Shown: positions 17,368-27,210 of the stretch, in pieces
How positions within the stretch are numbered: position 1 is the stretch's first letter
How the letters are laid out: each line of letters opens with the position of its first letter
NCBI RefSeq assembly: GCF_036826855.1
Contig: NZ_CP104578.1
Coordinates: 2,790,001-2,854,000, forward strand
DNA: 64,000 bases
Origin: Streptomyces sp. SJL17-4
GTDB lineage: Bacteria; Actinomycetota; Actinomycetes; Streptomycetales; Streptomycetaceae
Direction: 5' to 3'
Translations under genes and position numbers: made by a program
The notes under the pieces: generated by a model
What the model was told of the DNA's origin: nothing
Seen by the model: only the letters and a program-made list of their open reading frames with translations
The model's database searches: none

Positions 17368-17405
17368 GTGGCCCCGACCGTCCACGGGGGGACGGTCGGG
17401 GCCAC
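17368..17405 (-). terminator. Terminator after pfkA
   Basis: A perfect 16-bp stem (GTGGCCCCGACCGTCC and complement) with a 6-nt loop, 24 nt past the pfkA stop. Confidence 0.85.
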
Positions 17406-17429
17406 TCGGGTGAGAAGACGGCAGGCGCC

Positions 17430-18455
<1,026 letters not shown>

Positions 18456-18612
18456 CGTGCTGTGTCTCCTGCTCGGTCGCGTTCCTTTGTGAGCCACAGC
18501 GATTCTCCCACGCCCGGCCCGAGGGGCGCGCTCACGGCCGTTCCGCGCGTCCGTTCCGGAGCGGCCCGGGAGGCCTTTCGTCCCACGGTTCCGGGCCCTT
18601 CGTCCGGCGGGC

Positions 18613-18641
18613 GACCTAACCATCGGCGGGGGTATTGTCAA
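18613..18641 (-). promoter_or_regulatory. pfkA promoter (HrdB-like)
   Basis: On the minus strand TTGACA (18636-18641), a 17-bp spacer and TAGGTC (18613-18618) match a housekeeping promoter and imply a leader of about 150 nt. On the plus strand, TTGTCA overlaps it at 18635-18640 with TATCGG 17 bp later, a weaker candidate for the divergent pta gene. The rest of the 345-bp gap (18456-18800) shows nothing else clear. Confidence 0.6.
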
Positions 18642-18800
18642 GGGGGTAATGCCGCCCTATCGGGGCTTTCTGAGCACAGCCGGTTGACGCGAGGGATGAC
18701 GGCGTCGGTCGGCGTACGGGCCGCGAGCGTGCCGCGAGGGCACCCCTCGCCCCGGCTCCGTGAGTCCCGTTTTCCGCAGGACTGGACAGGAGACCACGGC

Positions 18801-20894
18801 GTGACGCGCAGCGTGTACGTGACCGGGATCGACCGCGGTGACGGCCGCCAGGTCGTCGAGCTGGGAGTCATGGAGCTCCTCACCCGCCAGGTGGACCGGG
18901 TGGGGGTGTTCCGGCCGCTGGTGCACGACGGTCCCGACCGGCTCTTCGACCTGCTGCGCACCCGCTACCGGCTCACGCAGGACGCCTCGACGGTCTACGG
19001 CATGGACTACCACGAGGCCTCCGCGCTGCAGGCCGAGCGCGGCACCGACGAGCTGGTGTCGCAGCTGGTCGACCGCTTCCACGCGGTCGCCCGCGACTAC
19101 GAGGTCGTCCTCGTCCTCGGCACCGACTTCGCCGCCACCCAGCTCCCCGACGAGCTGGCGCTCAACGCGCGGCTCGCCAACGAGTTCGGCGCCTCCGTCA
19201 TCCCCGTCGTCGGCGGCAAGGACCAGTCGGCGGAGTCCGTACGGTCCGAGGCGCGCAACGCCTTCCGGGCGTACGACGGACTCGGCTGCGACGTGCTCGC
19301 GATGATCGTCAACCGGGTGGCGGGCGAGGACCGGGACGCCATCGCCGAGCGGCTCACCGCCCGGCTGCCCGTGCCCTGCTACGTCCTGCCGGACGAGCCG
19401 GCGCTCGCCGCGCCCACCGTCGCCCAGATCAAGCACGCGCTCGGCGCCTCCGTGGTCCTCGGCGACGACGCGGGCCTCGCGCGCGACGCGCTGGACTTCG
19501 TCTTCGGCGGCGCGATGCTGCCGAACTTCCTCAACGCGCTGACCCCGGGCTGTCTGGTCGTCACCCCCGGGGACCGGGCCGACCTGGTCGTCGGGGCGCT
19601 GGCCGCGCACTCGGCCGGCACCCCGCCGATCGCCGGTGTGCTGCTCACCCTGAACGAGCGGCCCAGCGACGAGATCCTGACCCTGGCGGCCCGTCTCGCG
19701 CCGGGCACCCCGGTCATCTCCGTACCGGGCAACAGCTTCCCGACCGCCACCGAACTCTTCGCCCTGGAGGGCAAGCTGAACGCGGCCACCCCGCGCAAGG
19801 CGGAGACGGCCCTCGGACTCTTCGAGCGGCATGTGGACACGGCCGACCTGCTGAAGCGGGTCTCGGTGGCCCGCAGCGGCCGGGTCACCCCGATGATGTT
19901 CGAGCACGAGCTCATCGAGCAGGCGCGCGCCGACCGGCGCCGGGTGGTGCTGCCGGAGGGCACGGAGGAGCGGGTGCTGCGCGCCGCCGATGTGCTGCTG
20001 CGCCGTGACGTGTGCGACCTGACGCTGCTCGGCGACGTCGAGATCATCCGTAAGAAGGCCGCCGACCTGGGCATCGCGCTCGCCGACACCCAGCTGATCG
20101 ACCCGGCGACCTCGGAACTGCGGGACTCGTTCGCCGAGAAGTACGCGGCGCTGCGGGCCCACAAGGGCGTCACCGTGGAGCTGGCGTACGACGTGGTCTC
20201 GGACGTCAACTACTTCGGCACGCTGATGGTCCAGGAGGGTCTGGCGGACGGCATGGTCTCCGGTTCGGTGCACTCCACGGCGGCGACGATCCGCCCCGCC
20301 TTCGAGATCATCAAGACCAAGCCGGAGGCTTCGATCGTCTCCTCGGTCTTCTTCATGTGCCTCGCCGACAAGGTCCTCGTGTACGGCGACTGCGCGGTCA
20401 ACCCCGACCCGAACGCCGAGCAGCTCGCGGACATCGCGGCCCAGTCGGCGGCCACCGCGGCCCGCTTCGGCGTCGAACCGCGGATAGCGATGCTCTCGTA
20501 CTCGACCGGCACCTCGGGCTCCGGCGCCGATGTCGACAAGGTGCGGGAGGCGACCAAGCTGGTCCGTGAGGCGCACCCGGAGCTGCGGATCGAGGGGCCC
20601 ATCCAGTACGACGCCGCCGTCGAGCCCTCGGTCGCGGCGACGAAGCTGCCGGGCTCGGAGGTGGCGGGGCAGGCGACGGTGCTGATCTTCCCCGACCTCA
20701 ACACCGGCAACAACACCTACAAGGCCGTGCAGCGTTCGGCCGGCGCCGTGGCCGTCGGCCCGGTGCTCCAGGGTCTGCGCAAGCCCGTGAACGACCTCTC
20801 GCGCGGCGCGCTCGTCAGCGACATCGTCAACACGGTCGCCATCACGGCGATCCAGTCCCAGGTCCCCGCCCAGGGTCAGGAGTCCCCGGCATGA
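18801..20894 (+). CDS. pta: Phosphate acetyltransferase
   Basis: A 697-aa long-form Pta that interconverts acetyl-CoA and acetyl phosphate. The N-terminal P-loop-like/DRTGG regulatory part starts RSVYVTGIDRGDGRQVVELG. The C-terminal catalytic domain (about 370-690) runs from TPMMFEHELIEQA through RRVVLPEGTEERVLRAA and GLADGMVSGSVHST to FPDLNTGNNTYKAVQRSAGA. GTG 18801 has AGGAG 8 nt upstream. Its TGA overlaps the ackA ATG (ATGA), so the two are coupled. Confidence 0.96.
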   Translation: MTRSVYVTGIDRGDGRQVVELGVMELLTRQVDRVGVFRPLVHDGPDRLFDLLRTRYRLTQDASTVYGMDYHEASALQAERGTDELVSQLVDRFHAVARDYEVVLVLGTDFAATQLPDELALNARLANEFGASVIPVVGGKDQSAESVRSEARNAFRAYDGLGCDVLAMIVNRVAGEDRDAIAERLTARLPVPCYVLPDEPALAAPTVAQIKHALGASVVLGDDAGLARDALDFVFGGAMLPNFLNALTPGCLVVTPGDRADLVVGALAAHSAGTPPIAGVLLTLNERPSDEILTLAARLAPGTPVISVPGNSFPTATELFALEGKLNAATPRKAETALGLFERHVDTADLLKRVSVARSGRVTPMMFEHELIEQARADRRRVVLPEGTEERVLRAADVLLRRDVCDLTLLGDVEIIRKKAADLGIALADTQLIDPATSELRDSFAEKYAALRAHKGVTVELAYDVVSDVNYFGTLMVQEGLADGMVSGSVHSTAATIRPAFEIIKTKPEASIVSSVFFMCLADKVLVYGDCAVNPDPNAEQLADIAAQSAATAARFGVEPRIAMLSYSTGTSGSGADVDKVREATKLVREAHPELRIEGPIQYDAAVEPSVAATKLPGSEVAGQATVLIFPDLNTGNNTYKAVQRSAGAVAVGPVLQGLRKPVNDLSRGALVSDIVNTVAITAIQSQVPAQGQESPA

Positions 20895-22195
20895 CGAATC
20901 CCACCCGCGTACTGGTCCTCAACTCCGGCTCGTCGTCGGTGAAGTACCAGCTGCTCGACATGCGCGACGACAGCCGGCTCGCCCAGGGGCTCGTGGAGCG
21001 CATCGGCGAGGAGACCTCGCGGCTCGTGCACACCCCGCTCCAGGGCGGTGGCGGCGAGAAGCGCGAGAAGAACGGCCCGATCGCCGACCACGCCGCCGCG
21101 CTGAAGGCGGTCGCCGAGGAGCTGGCGGCGGACGGGCTCGGGCTCGACTCCCCCGAGCTGGCGGCGATCGGCCACCGGGTGGTGCACGGCGGGCTGCGCT
21201 TCACCGAGCCGACGGTCATCGACGAGGAGGTGCTGGCGGAGATCGAGCGGCTGGTGCCGGTGGCGCCGCTGCACAATCCGGCGAACCTCACGGGCATCCG
21301 TACGGCGACGGCGCTCCGCCCCGACCTGCCGCAGGTCGCGGTCTTCGACACGGCCTTCCACACGACGATGCCGGAGTCGGCGGCGCGGTACGCGATCGAC
21401 GTGGAGACGGCCGACGCGCACCGGATCCGGCGGTACGGCTTCCACGGCACCTCGCACGCGTATGTGTCACGGGAGACGGCGAGGCTGCTCGGCAAGGAAC
21501 CGTCGGAGGTGAACGTGATCGTGCTGCACCTGGGCAACGGCGCGTCCGCCTCCGCGGTGAAGGGCGGCCGGTGCGTGGACACCTCGATGGGCCTGACGCC
21601 GCTGGAGGGCCTGGTCATGGGCACCCGCTCGGGCGACATCGACCCTGCGGTCACCTTCCACCTCAAGCGGGTGGCGGGCATGTCGGCCGACGAGATCGAC
21701 GTACTGCTGAACAAGAAGTCCGGTCTGGTGGGGCTCTGCGGCGACAACGACATGCGGGAGATCCGCCGCCGGATCGACGAGGGCGACGAGCGGGCGGCGC
21801 TCGCCTTCGACATCTACATCCACCGGCTGAAGAAGTACATCGGGGCGTACTACGCGGTACTCGGCCGGGTGGACGCGGTGGCGTTCACGGCGGGGGTCGG
21901 GGAGAACGCGGCCCCGGTGCGAGAGGCTGCGATCACGGGCCTGGAGGAGCTGGGGCTCGCGGTGGACACGGGCCTCAACGCGGTGCGGTCGGACGAGGCA
22001 CGGCTGATCTCGCCGAACTACGCGCGGGTGGCGGTCGCCGTGGTGCCGACGGACGAGGAGCTGGAGATCGCCCGTCAGGCCTTCGCTCTGGTGGGTGGAG
22101 AAGCACGCGGCGAAGCCCGGCTCGCCCCCGGAGAAGCATCCGGCGAAGCACCCGGAGAAATGCCCGGAAAAACCCTCGGAGAAGTGAACGCCTGA
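20891..22195 (+). CDS. ackA: Acetate kinase
   Basis: A 434-aa enzyme that makes ATP and acetate from acetyl phosphate. Motifs are VLVLNSGSSSVKYQL, GHRVVHGG, FDTAFHTTMPESA, RRYGFHGTSHAYV, HLGNGASASAVKGG and FTAGVGENAAPVRE. The C-terminus carries about 30 extra residues made of GEA-type repeats (GEARGEARLAPGEASGEAPG), coded by a local GGAGAAGC-like DNA repeat. That tail is absent from typical AckA and probably dispensable. It is translationally coupled to pta. Confidence 0.97.
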   Translation: MTNPTRVLVLNSGSSSVKYQLLDMRDDSRLAQGLVERIGEETSRLVHTPLQGGGGEKREKNGPIADHAAALKAVAEELAADGLGLDSPELAAIGHRVVHGGLRFTEPTVIDEEVLAEIERLVPVAPLHNPANLTGIRTATALRPDLPQVAVFDTAFHTTMPESAARYAIDVETADAHRIRRYGFHGTSHAYVSRETARLLGKEPSEVNVIVLHLGNGASASAVKGGRCVDTSMGLTPLEGLVMGTRSGDIDPAVTFHLKRVAGMSADEIDVLLNKKSGLVGLCGDNDMREIRRRIDEGDERAALAFDIYIHRLKKYIGAYYAVLGRVDAVAFTAGVGENAAPVREAAITGLEELGLAVDTGLNAVRSDEARLISPNYARVAVAVVPTDEELEIARQAFALVGGEARGEARLAPGEASGEAPGEMPGKTLGEVNA

Positions 22196-22256
22196 GCGAC
22201 CCCGCGCCCATTTGTACTTTCCGCCAGCCGGAATATTCCGCAGCGAAACAAACCGA

Positions 22257-22262
22257 TAGGAT
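22257..22262 (+). promoter_or_regulatory. -10 box of leaderless pyk
   Basis: TAGGAT lies 7 nt before ATG 22270 in the 74-bp gap after ackA, and no ribosome binding site is visible. It indicates independent leaderless transcription of pyk. Confidence 0.55.
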
Positions 22263-22269
22263 CCGCCTC

Positions 22270-23700
22270 ATGCGCCGTTCCAAAATCGTCTGCACGCTGG
22301 GCCCCGCCGTCGACTCGTATGAGCAGCTGAAGGCTCTCATCGAGGCCGGCATGAACGTGGCCCGATTCAACTTCAGCCACGGATCCCAGGCGGAACACCA
22401 GGAGCGGTACGACCGCGTCCGGCAGGTCTCCGCGGACACCGGTCGAGCCGTCGGCGTGCTCGCCGACCTCCAGGGCCCCAAGATCCGTCTCGAGACCTTC
22501 GCCGAGGGCCCGGTCGAGCTGGTGCGCGGTGACGAGTTCACCATCACCACCGAGGACGTCCCCGGTGACAAGTCCATCTGCGGCACCACCTACAAGGGCC
22601 TGCCCGGCGATGTCTCCAAGGGCGACCAGGTCCTGATCAACGACGGCAACGTCGAGCTGCGGGTCGTCGAGGTCGAGGGCCCCCGGGTCAAGACGATCGT
22701 CGTCGAGGGCGGTGTCATCTCCGACCACAAGGGCATCAACCTGCCCGGCGCGGCGGTCAACGTCCCCGCCCTGTCGGAGAAGGACGTCGACGACCTCCGT
22801 TTCGCGCTCCGCATGGGCTGCGACATGGTCGCCCTCTCCTTCGTCCGCGACGCCGACGACGTCAAGGACGTCCACAAGGTGATGGACGAGGAGGGCCGCC
22901 GGGTCCCCGTCATCGCCAAGGTGGAGAAGCCGCAGGCCGTCGAGAACATGGAGGCCGTCGTCGCGGCCTTCGACGCGGTCATGGTGGCCCGTGGCGACCT
23001 CGCCGTCGAGTACCCGCTCGAGAAGGTCCCGATGGTGCAGAAGCGCCTCGTGGAGATGTGCCGCCGCAACGCCAAGCCGGTCATCGTCGCGACCCAGATG
23101 ATGGAGTCGATGATCACCAACTCGCGTCCGACCCGCGCCGAGGCGAGCGACGTCGCCAACGCGATCCTGGACGGCGCGGACGCGGTCATGCTGTCGGCCG
23201 AGTCCTCGGTCGGCGCGTACCCGATCGAGACCGTGAAGACGATGTCGAAGATCGTCGCGGCGGCCGAGGAGGAGCTGCTCTCCAAGGGCCTCCAGCCCCT
23301 GGTCCCGGGCAAGAAGCCGCGCACCCAGGGCGGTTCCGTCGCCCGCGCGGCCTGCGAGATCGCCGACTTCCTGGGCGGCAAGGCCCTGGTCGCCTTCACC
23401 CAGTCCGGCGACACGGCCCGCCGCCTCTCGCGCTACCGCGTCCAGCAGCCGATCCTCGCCTTCACGACGGACGAGAACACCCGCAACCAGCTCACCCTGA
23501 GCTGGGGCGTCGAGTCCTTCGTCGTCCCGCACGTGGACAACACGGACGCGATGGTCGACCTGGTGGACGCCGAGCTCCTGAAGCTCCAGCGCTACAACGC
23601 CGGCGACATCATGGTCATCACCGCCGGCTCGCCCCCCGGCGTCCCCGGCACGACGAACATGGTCCGCGTCCACCACCTGGGCGGCGGCGAGCGCGACTGA
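22270..23700 (+). CDS. pyk: Pyruvate kinase
   Basis: A 476-aa final glycolytic enzyme. Motifs are RRSKIVCTLGPA, GMNVARFNFSHG, DLQGPKIR, the catalytic-Lys/Mg site VIAKVEKPQAVENM, MVARGDLAVE and the signature VIVATQMMESMI...RAEASDVANAI. The normal-length C-terminal domain ends PGTTNMVRVHHLG. It is transcribed apart from pta-ackA by its own promoter and ends at a very strong hairpin. Confidence 0.97.
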   Translation: MRRSKIVCTLGPAVDSYEQLKALIEAGMNVARFNFSHGSQAEHQERYDRVRQVSADTGRAVGVLADLQGPKIRLETFAEGPVELVRGDEFTITTEDVPGDKSICGTTYKGLPGDVSKGDQVLINDGNVELRVVEVEGPRVKTIVVEGGVISDHKGINLPGAAVNVPALSEKDVDDLRFALRMGCDMVALSFVRDADDVKDVHKVMDEEGRRVPVIAKVEKPQAVENMEAVVAAFDAVMVARGDLAVEYPLEKVPMVQKRLVEMCRRNAKPVIVATQMMESMITNSRPTRAEASDVANAILDGADAVMLSAESSVGAYPIETVKTMSKIVAAAEEELLSKGLQPLVPGKKPRTQGGSVARAACEIADFLGGKALVAFTQSGDTARRLSRYRVQQPILAFTTDENTRNQLTLSWGVESFVVPHVDNTDAMVDLVDAELLKLQRYNAGDIMVITAGSPPGVPGTTNMVRVHHLGGGERD

Positions 23701-23721
23701 CGTCCCGCACCGGACACACGA

Positions 23722-23760
23722 CGGTGGGCCGCACCCCCTGAGAGGGGGTGCGGCCCACCG
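23722..23760 (+). terminator. Terminator after pyk
   Basis: A 17-bp perfect stem (CGGTGGGCCGCACCCCC and complement) with a 5-nt loop, 21 nt past the stop. Confidence 0.88.
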
Positions 23761-23777
23761 GTCTTCGGGACCGAGCC

Positions 23778-23837
23778 CTAGGACGGGCGGGTGGCCTCGG
23801 AGACCGCGTTCGCCAGGCCCAGCGCGAAGGCGTCCAT
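23778..23837 (-). pseudogene. Possible 3' gene remnant or very small ORF
   Basis: Between two strong terminators the minus strand reads KEPFQIQVGYLREHMDAFAL and on to a TAG stop (SEATRPS). The composition is amphipathic and protein-like with typical codon use. Only a 19-residue ORF follows an ATG; the in-frame protein-like sequence continues upstream to about 23890 without ATG or GTG. It may be the tail of a lost gene or a small protein with an unusual start. Confidence is low. Confidence 0.25.
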
Positions 23838-23890
23838 GTGCTCGCGGAGGTAGCCGACCTGAATCTGGAACGGCTCCTTGCGAAACAGTC

Positions 23891-23923
23891 GTGGGGCCGG
23901 ACTCGAATCGAGTCCGGCCCCAC
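23891..23923 (-). terminator. Terminator after the Thr/Pro-rich protein gene
   Basis: A perfect 16-bp stem around a single central base (GTGGGGCCGGACTCGA and complement), 34 nt past the stop of the minus-strand gene. Confidence 0.85.
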
Positions 23924-23956
23924 AACAGTTCACGGCTCCCGGAAGGGGGCAGGCCG

Positions 23957-25273
23957 TCAGCTGGGTTCGATCGTGTTGCGGAGGCCCGGGACCTTGAGGG
24001 TGCCGCCGAACTGGCCCGCCTGCTTGAGCTTCACCTGGGTGAAGAAGGCGAAGGGGACGTCCAGCGGGGGCGGGGCCTCCGGGCTGAAGGTGATCGGGAT
24101 GATGCCGAAGAGGTTGCCCTTCAGCTCCTCCGTGTACATGGTCACCGTGCCGTCGGTGATGGTCGACGTCGAGCCCTTGTCGGAGCGGACGTGACCCGTG
24201 CGGCCCTCGGAGTGGACCGTCAGCTGGTGCAGGTCCTTGATGTCGATGCCGGTCGACGTGAACTTCAGGACCTTCTTGATCTTGCCGCTGCCCGTCTTCA
24301 CCTCGACGATGCCGTGGTACTTGAGGCCCTTCAGGGTGAGCAGCGTGCTCTCAAGACGCCACGGCTCGTCCGGGAGCAGCGGGATTCCCGGCTCCAGCTC
24401 GGCCGCAGCGAGCGCCTCGGGGTCCAGCTCGGGGCACGGGAACCGGGGCTTGGCGCCGTCGGGTATGGACTCGTCCTTCTTGGCGTCCAGGCCCTTGGCG
24501 CTCTCCGGCAGTTCCTGGACCTTCGCGCCCGCCTCCTCGGCGGCCTTCTCGATCTTCCGCTTCGTCGTCTCCGCGCCCGGGTCGGCGGTCGCCTTCGGCG
24601 CGGCCGTCGACGTCGGCGGAGTGGTCGCGGCCGGCTCGTCGGCGGGGGCCGTCGCGGTGGCGCTCGGGGTGGGTGCCTGGGTCGTCGGGGCCGCCGTGGT
24701 GGGCGTCGCCGTCGGCTCGGGGTCCGGTCCGTCGAACAGGTCCTTGAGGGCGTCACCGACACCCAGCGGGTCGAGCGGGTTCTTCGACTTCGTCGGCGTG
24801 GGTGTGGCCGTCGGTGTCGGCGTCGCGGTGGGCGCGGCGGTGCTGTTCGCCTGCTCCTGCGTCTGCTGCGTGGCCGCCTCTCCGGTCTCCGTCGCGGTCG
24901 GCGTCGGGGTCCCGGTGGCGGTCGGGGTCGCGGTGGCGGTGGGGGTGGCCGTCGCGGTCGCCGAGGGCGTCGAGGACGGGGTGGCGGTCGGAGTCGGCTT
25001 CGCCGTCTCGGCCGGCTTCGTCGTCTCCGTGGCCTCCGGCGTCGGCTCGTCCGAGCGGGTCACGCAGGGGCCGGGCGCGAAGGGGATGTCCTTCTCGTCG
25101 GCGAGGGCGAGCTTGGGCGTGAGGCCCATGCCCACGAACACCGCGGTCGGCATGGCGGCCAGCGCCATCGCCTTGCCCGCGGGGCCCTGGATCCTGTTCA
25201 GCAGCGACTTGCGCGGGGCCGCGTGCCGCGGGCCCTCCTTCGCGAGCGCCGACTGAGTCTCGTCACCCCGCAC
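23957..25273 (-). CDS. Secreted or membrane-anchored Thr/Pro-rich protein of the DUF6230/DUF6114 cluster
   Basis: A 438-aa protein of unknown function. It has a basic N-terminus and one hydrophobic segment (about 35-60, AMALAAMPTAVFVGMGLTPKLALA) that could be a signal peptide or anchor. A long Thr/Pro/Ala-rich stalk follows (TPTATATPTATGTPTPTATE-like), then a globular C-terminal domain of about 200 residues (PWRLESTLLTLKGLKYHGIV...). The GTG at 25271-25273 follows GGGAGGA and overlaps the end of the DUF6114 gene by 11 bp. It is the third gene of a three-gene unit and is likely displayed outside the cell. Confidence 0.72.
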   Translation of the reverse strand: MRGDETQSALAKEGPRHAAPRKSLLNRIQGPAGKAMALAAMPTAVFVGMGLTPKLALADEKDIPFAPGPCVTRSDEPTPEATETTKPAETAKPTPTATPSSTPSATATATPTATATPTATGTPTPTATETGEAATQQTQEQANSTAAPTATPTPTATPTPTKSKNPLDPLGVGDALKDLFDGPDPEPTATPTTAAPTTQAPTPSATATAPADEPAATTPPTSTAAPKATADPGAETTKRKIEKAAEEAGAKVQELPESAKGLDAKKDESIPDGAKPRFPCPELDPEALAAAELEPGIPLLPDEPWRLESTLLTLKGLKYHGIVEVKTGSGKIKKVLKFTSTGIDIKDLHQLTVHSEGRTGHVRSDKGSTSTITDGTVTMYTEELKGNLFGIIPITFSPEAPPPLDVPFAFFTQVKLKQAGQFGGTLKVPGLRNTIEPS

Positions 25274-25838
25274 TGTTCCTCCCGCCATTGGCGTCGATCG
25301 TCGTGTCGGTCGCCGGCTCGTGCGCCTCACGCTGCTCCGGGAATCCGGCCGCGAACACGGCCTCCGTCTCGGATTCGTGCGCGGGCGTGGCCTCCTCCGA
25401 GGCCTCCGGCTCACGGTCGTGCTCTGCCGCGGCGGTCTCATCGACCGGTGGGGCAGGTGCCCAGGCGACGGACATGCCGCCTCCGATCAGGGCGAACAGG
25501 AACCCGACGCCCAGACCACCGAAGTTCGACACCGGGATGGACACCAGCCCGAGGACGATGGTCGCGATGCCCGCGAAGACCCGCACGATGGACTGGAACC
25601 ACATCGTGAACCCGAGCGTGATGAGCAGCACTCCGATGATGAGCGCGGCGGATCCGGCGGTCGTCTTCATGGCGAGGGTGACGTTGCCGAGCCGCATGTC
25701 CCCGTACGGGAGGTAGGCGATCGGCACACCACCGATGATCGTGAACAGTCCCGCCCAGAAGGGCCGGGTCTGCCGCCAGACCTTGAACCGGTTCTCCTTC
25801 TTGGGGACTTCGCGGGAGGCAGGGGTCTCGGCGCTCAT
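25263..25838 (-). CDS. DUF6114-like membrane protein
   Basis: A 191-aa protein. Residues 25-125 contain four hydrophobic helices (RPFWAGLFTIIGGVPIAYLP, TTAGSAALIIGVLLITLGFT, SIVRVFAGIATIVLGLVS, GLGVGFLFALIGGGMSVAW). An acidic cytoplasmic or outer tail follows. ATG 25836-25838 has GGGAG 8 nt upstream. It sits between a secreted DUF6230 protein and the Thr/Pro-rich protein and overlaps the latter. Function is unknown. Confidence 0.78.
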   Translation of the reverse strand: MSAETPASREVPKKENRFKVWRQTRPFWAGLFTIIGGVPIAYLPYGDMRLGNVTLAMKTTAGSAALIIGVLLITLGFTMWFQSIVRVFAGIATIVLGLVSIPVSNFGGLGVGFLFALIGGGMSVAWAPAPPVDETAAAEHDREPEASEEATPAHESETEAVFAAGFPEQREAHEPATDTTIDANGGRNSAG

Positions 25839-25942
25839 GGAAACAGCTCCCTGGAAGCGGTGTTGCTGAGAAAAGGTAGAGAAGCGGGGCGAACCCCGGA
25901 GCGGGTGTGGGCCGCCGCGGCGGCCCACACCCTGGGACCGGG

Positions 25943-26620
25943 TCAGTCCTTGAAGCACTCCTTCGAGGTGCCCCGGTGCAGGGACAGGCTCAGGTTGGGG
26001 AGCTTGAACGTCGCGGCCGTGGTCGCCCAGGCCTTCTGCTCGACGTTGTTGAGGTTCGCCTTCTCGGCACGCTGAGCGAAGCCGTTCAGGTTGACCCTGT
26101 CGTGGGGCGTGCCCGGCGCGACGCCGGGCTTGTTGTTGTCCTCGGCGTTGAGCGCACCCGTGGCCACGCCGATGTCGATGTTCTCGAACTCGGCGTCCGA
26201 CTTCAGCGAGGAGACATCGAGGTAGATGTCCTTGGCGTAGACGCGCTTCTTCGGGTCCTTGGCACCCTCGGTGCCCGCGGTCAGCTGAAGGGTGACGTCA
26301 CCGATGAACGGCACCTTCGGCGTCACGACCGACTGGCACATCTCGGTGATGTAGGCCTCGGAGAAGCCGGAGACCGCGACGGGGGCCGCGAAGGGCTTGC
26401 CTTCAAGGTCCTTGCCGGCGTCAACGCTTCCGTACTGGACGAAGTCGTAGCCTTCGAGGCTCTTCGCCTTAACCTTGAACTCCTGGCCGGAGATGCTGAA
26501 GGACGCGGCGAGCGCACCCTGGGCCAGGCCCACACCGATCGCGGCCGTCGCGGCCACACTCGGGACCATGACGACGGCGAACCGCTTCCATCGGGTCCCG
26601 CCACGAACCTGGGACTTCAT
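25943..26620 (-). CDS. DUF6230-like secreted protein
   Basis: A 225-aa protein with a signal peptide or anchor (KRFAVVMVPSVAATAAIGVG...ALA) and a mature domain rich in beta patterns (FSISGQEFKVKAKSLEGYDF, VKAW-like strands, two cysteines). Such proteins were once labelled cholesterol esterase without biochemical proof. ATG 26618-26620 has AGGAGG 8 nt upstream. It is the first gene of the DUF6230-DUF6114-Thr/Pro-rich unit, with 104 bp to the next gene. Confidence 0.8.
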   Translation of the reverse strand: MKSQVRGGTRWKRFAVVMVPSVAATAAIGVGLAQGALAASFSISGQEFKVKAKSLEGYDFVQYGSVDAGKDLEGKPFAAPVAVSGFSEAYITEMCQSVVTPKVPFIGDVTLQLTAGTEGAKDPKKRVYAKDIYLDVSSLKSDAEFENIDIGVATGALNAEDNNKPGVAPGTPHDRVNLNGFAQRAEKANLNNVEQKAWATTAATFKLPNLSLSLHRGTSKECFKD

Positions 26621-26972
26621 GAGAATTCCTCCTTCTCGGACGTACATCTCCGGAAGGGCCGGGGGCCCGTCCTGGGATGGGAGAAGAGCTACGTCCTCGG
26701 GAAGGAGAGCGCCGAGGCATCAGGCGGCGCGCTGCGCGTCCGAATCACCGGCGATCACCCCCGAGCGACAACCATGGGCCGCGCCTTGGCGCGCGACCTG
26801 ATTGGACAGGCCCCGTTCGGTGAGAGCGGGAACCCCCCTGTCCACGACCGGTGCCGGAACACCGGTCCGCCCGGTGGGGACCCTCGCCGCGTCCCGGTGG
26901 TTGCCGGGGTGGTGCGGTTCGGACCGAGCGTCGCCGATCGTGGTCCATTCCGGGCGCCCGCACAAGGGGGTT

Positions 26973-26990
26973 CGTTACTGGCTAGTAACG
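26973..26990. promoter_or_regulatory. TTACT/AGTAA dyad 1
   Basis: CGTTACT-GGCT-AGTAACG is a perfect 7-bp-arm palindrome typical of TetR operators, 353 bp upstream of the DUF6230 gene, in the 590-bp gap 26621-27210. The rest of that gap holds a second dyad, one long hairpin and no convincing gene. Confidence 0.5.
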
Positions 26991-27104
26991 GGTGGATAAC
27001 CACGCCATGGCGGGGCGGGGTCGAACGGGCACAGAGGGTACGTTCGAGTGGAGGTGAATATCGTCAGATGGCCGGAAGAATACGGACAGACTCACGAGTT
27101 CGAT

Positions 27105-27117
27105 TTACTGCAAGTAA
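27105..27117. promoter_or_regulatory. TTACT/AGTAA dyad 2
   Basis: TTACT-GCA-AGTAA repeats the arms of the dyad at 26973 with a 3-bp centre, immediately beside the hairpin at 27120. Confidence 0.4.
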
Positions 27118-27119
27118 CA

Positions 27120-27163
27120 GCGGCCGCGATTACCAAGTTTTGGTAAAGCGCGGCCGCCTTTTG
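27120..27163 (+). terminator. Long hairpin followed by T tract
   Basis: GCGGCCGCG pairs with CGCGGCCGC, and TTACCAA pairs with TTGGTAA inside it (one-base bulge, tiny loop). The plus strand continues CTTTTG, so it is a textbook intrinsic terminator for a plus-strand transcript. On the minus strand it lies 48 nt past the thioredoxin-TPR gene. Confidence 0.7.
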
Positions 27164-27210
27164 TCACCCTGCTGCCAAATCGTCGGACGACCGGGCGCAC
27201 CGGCCGGGGG

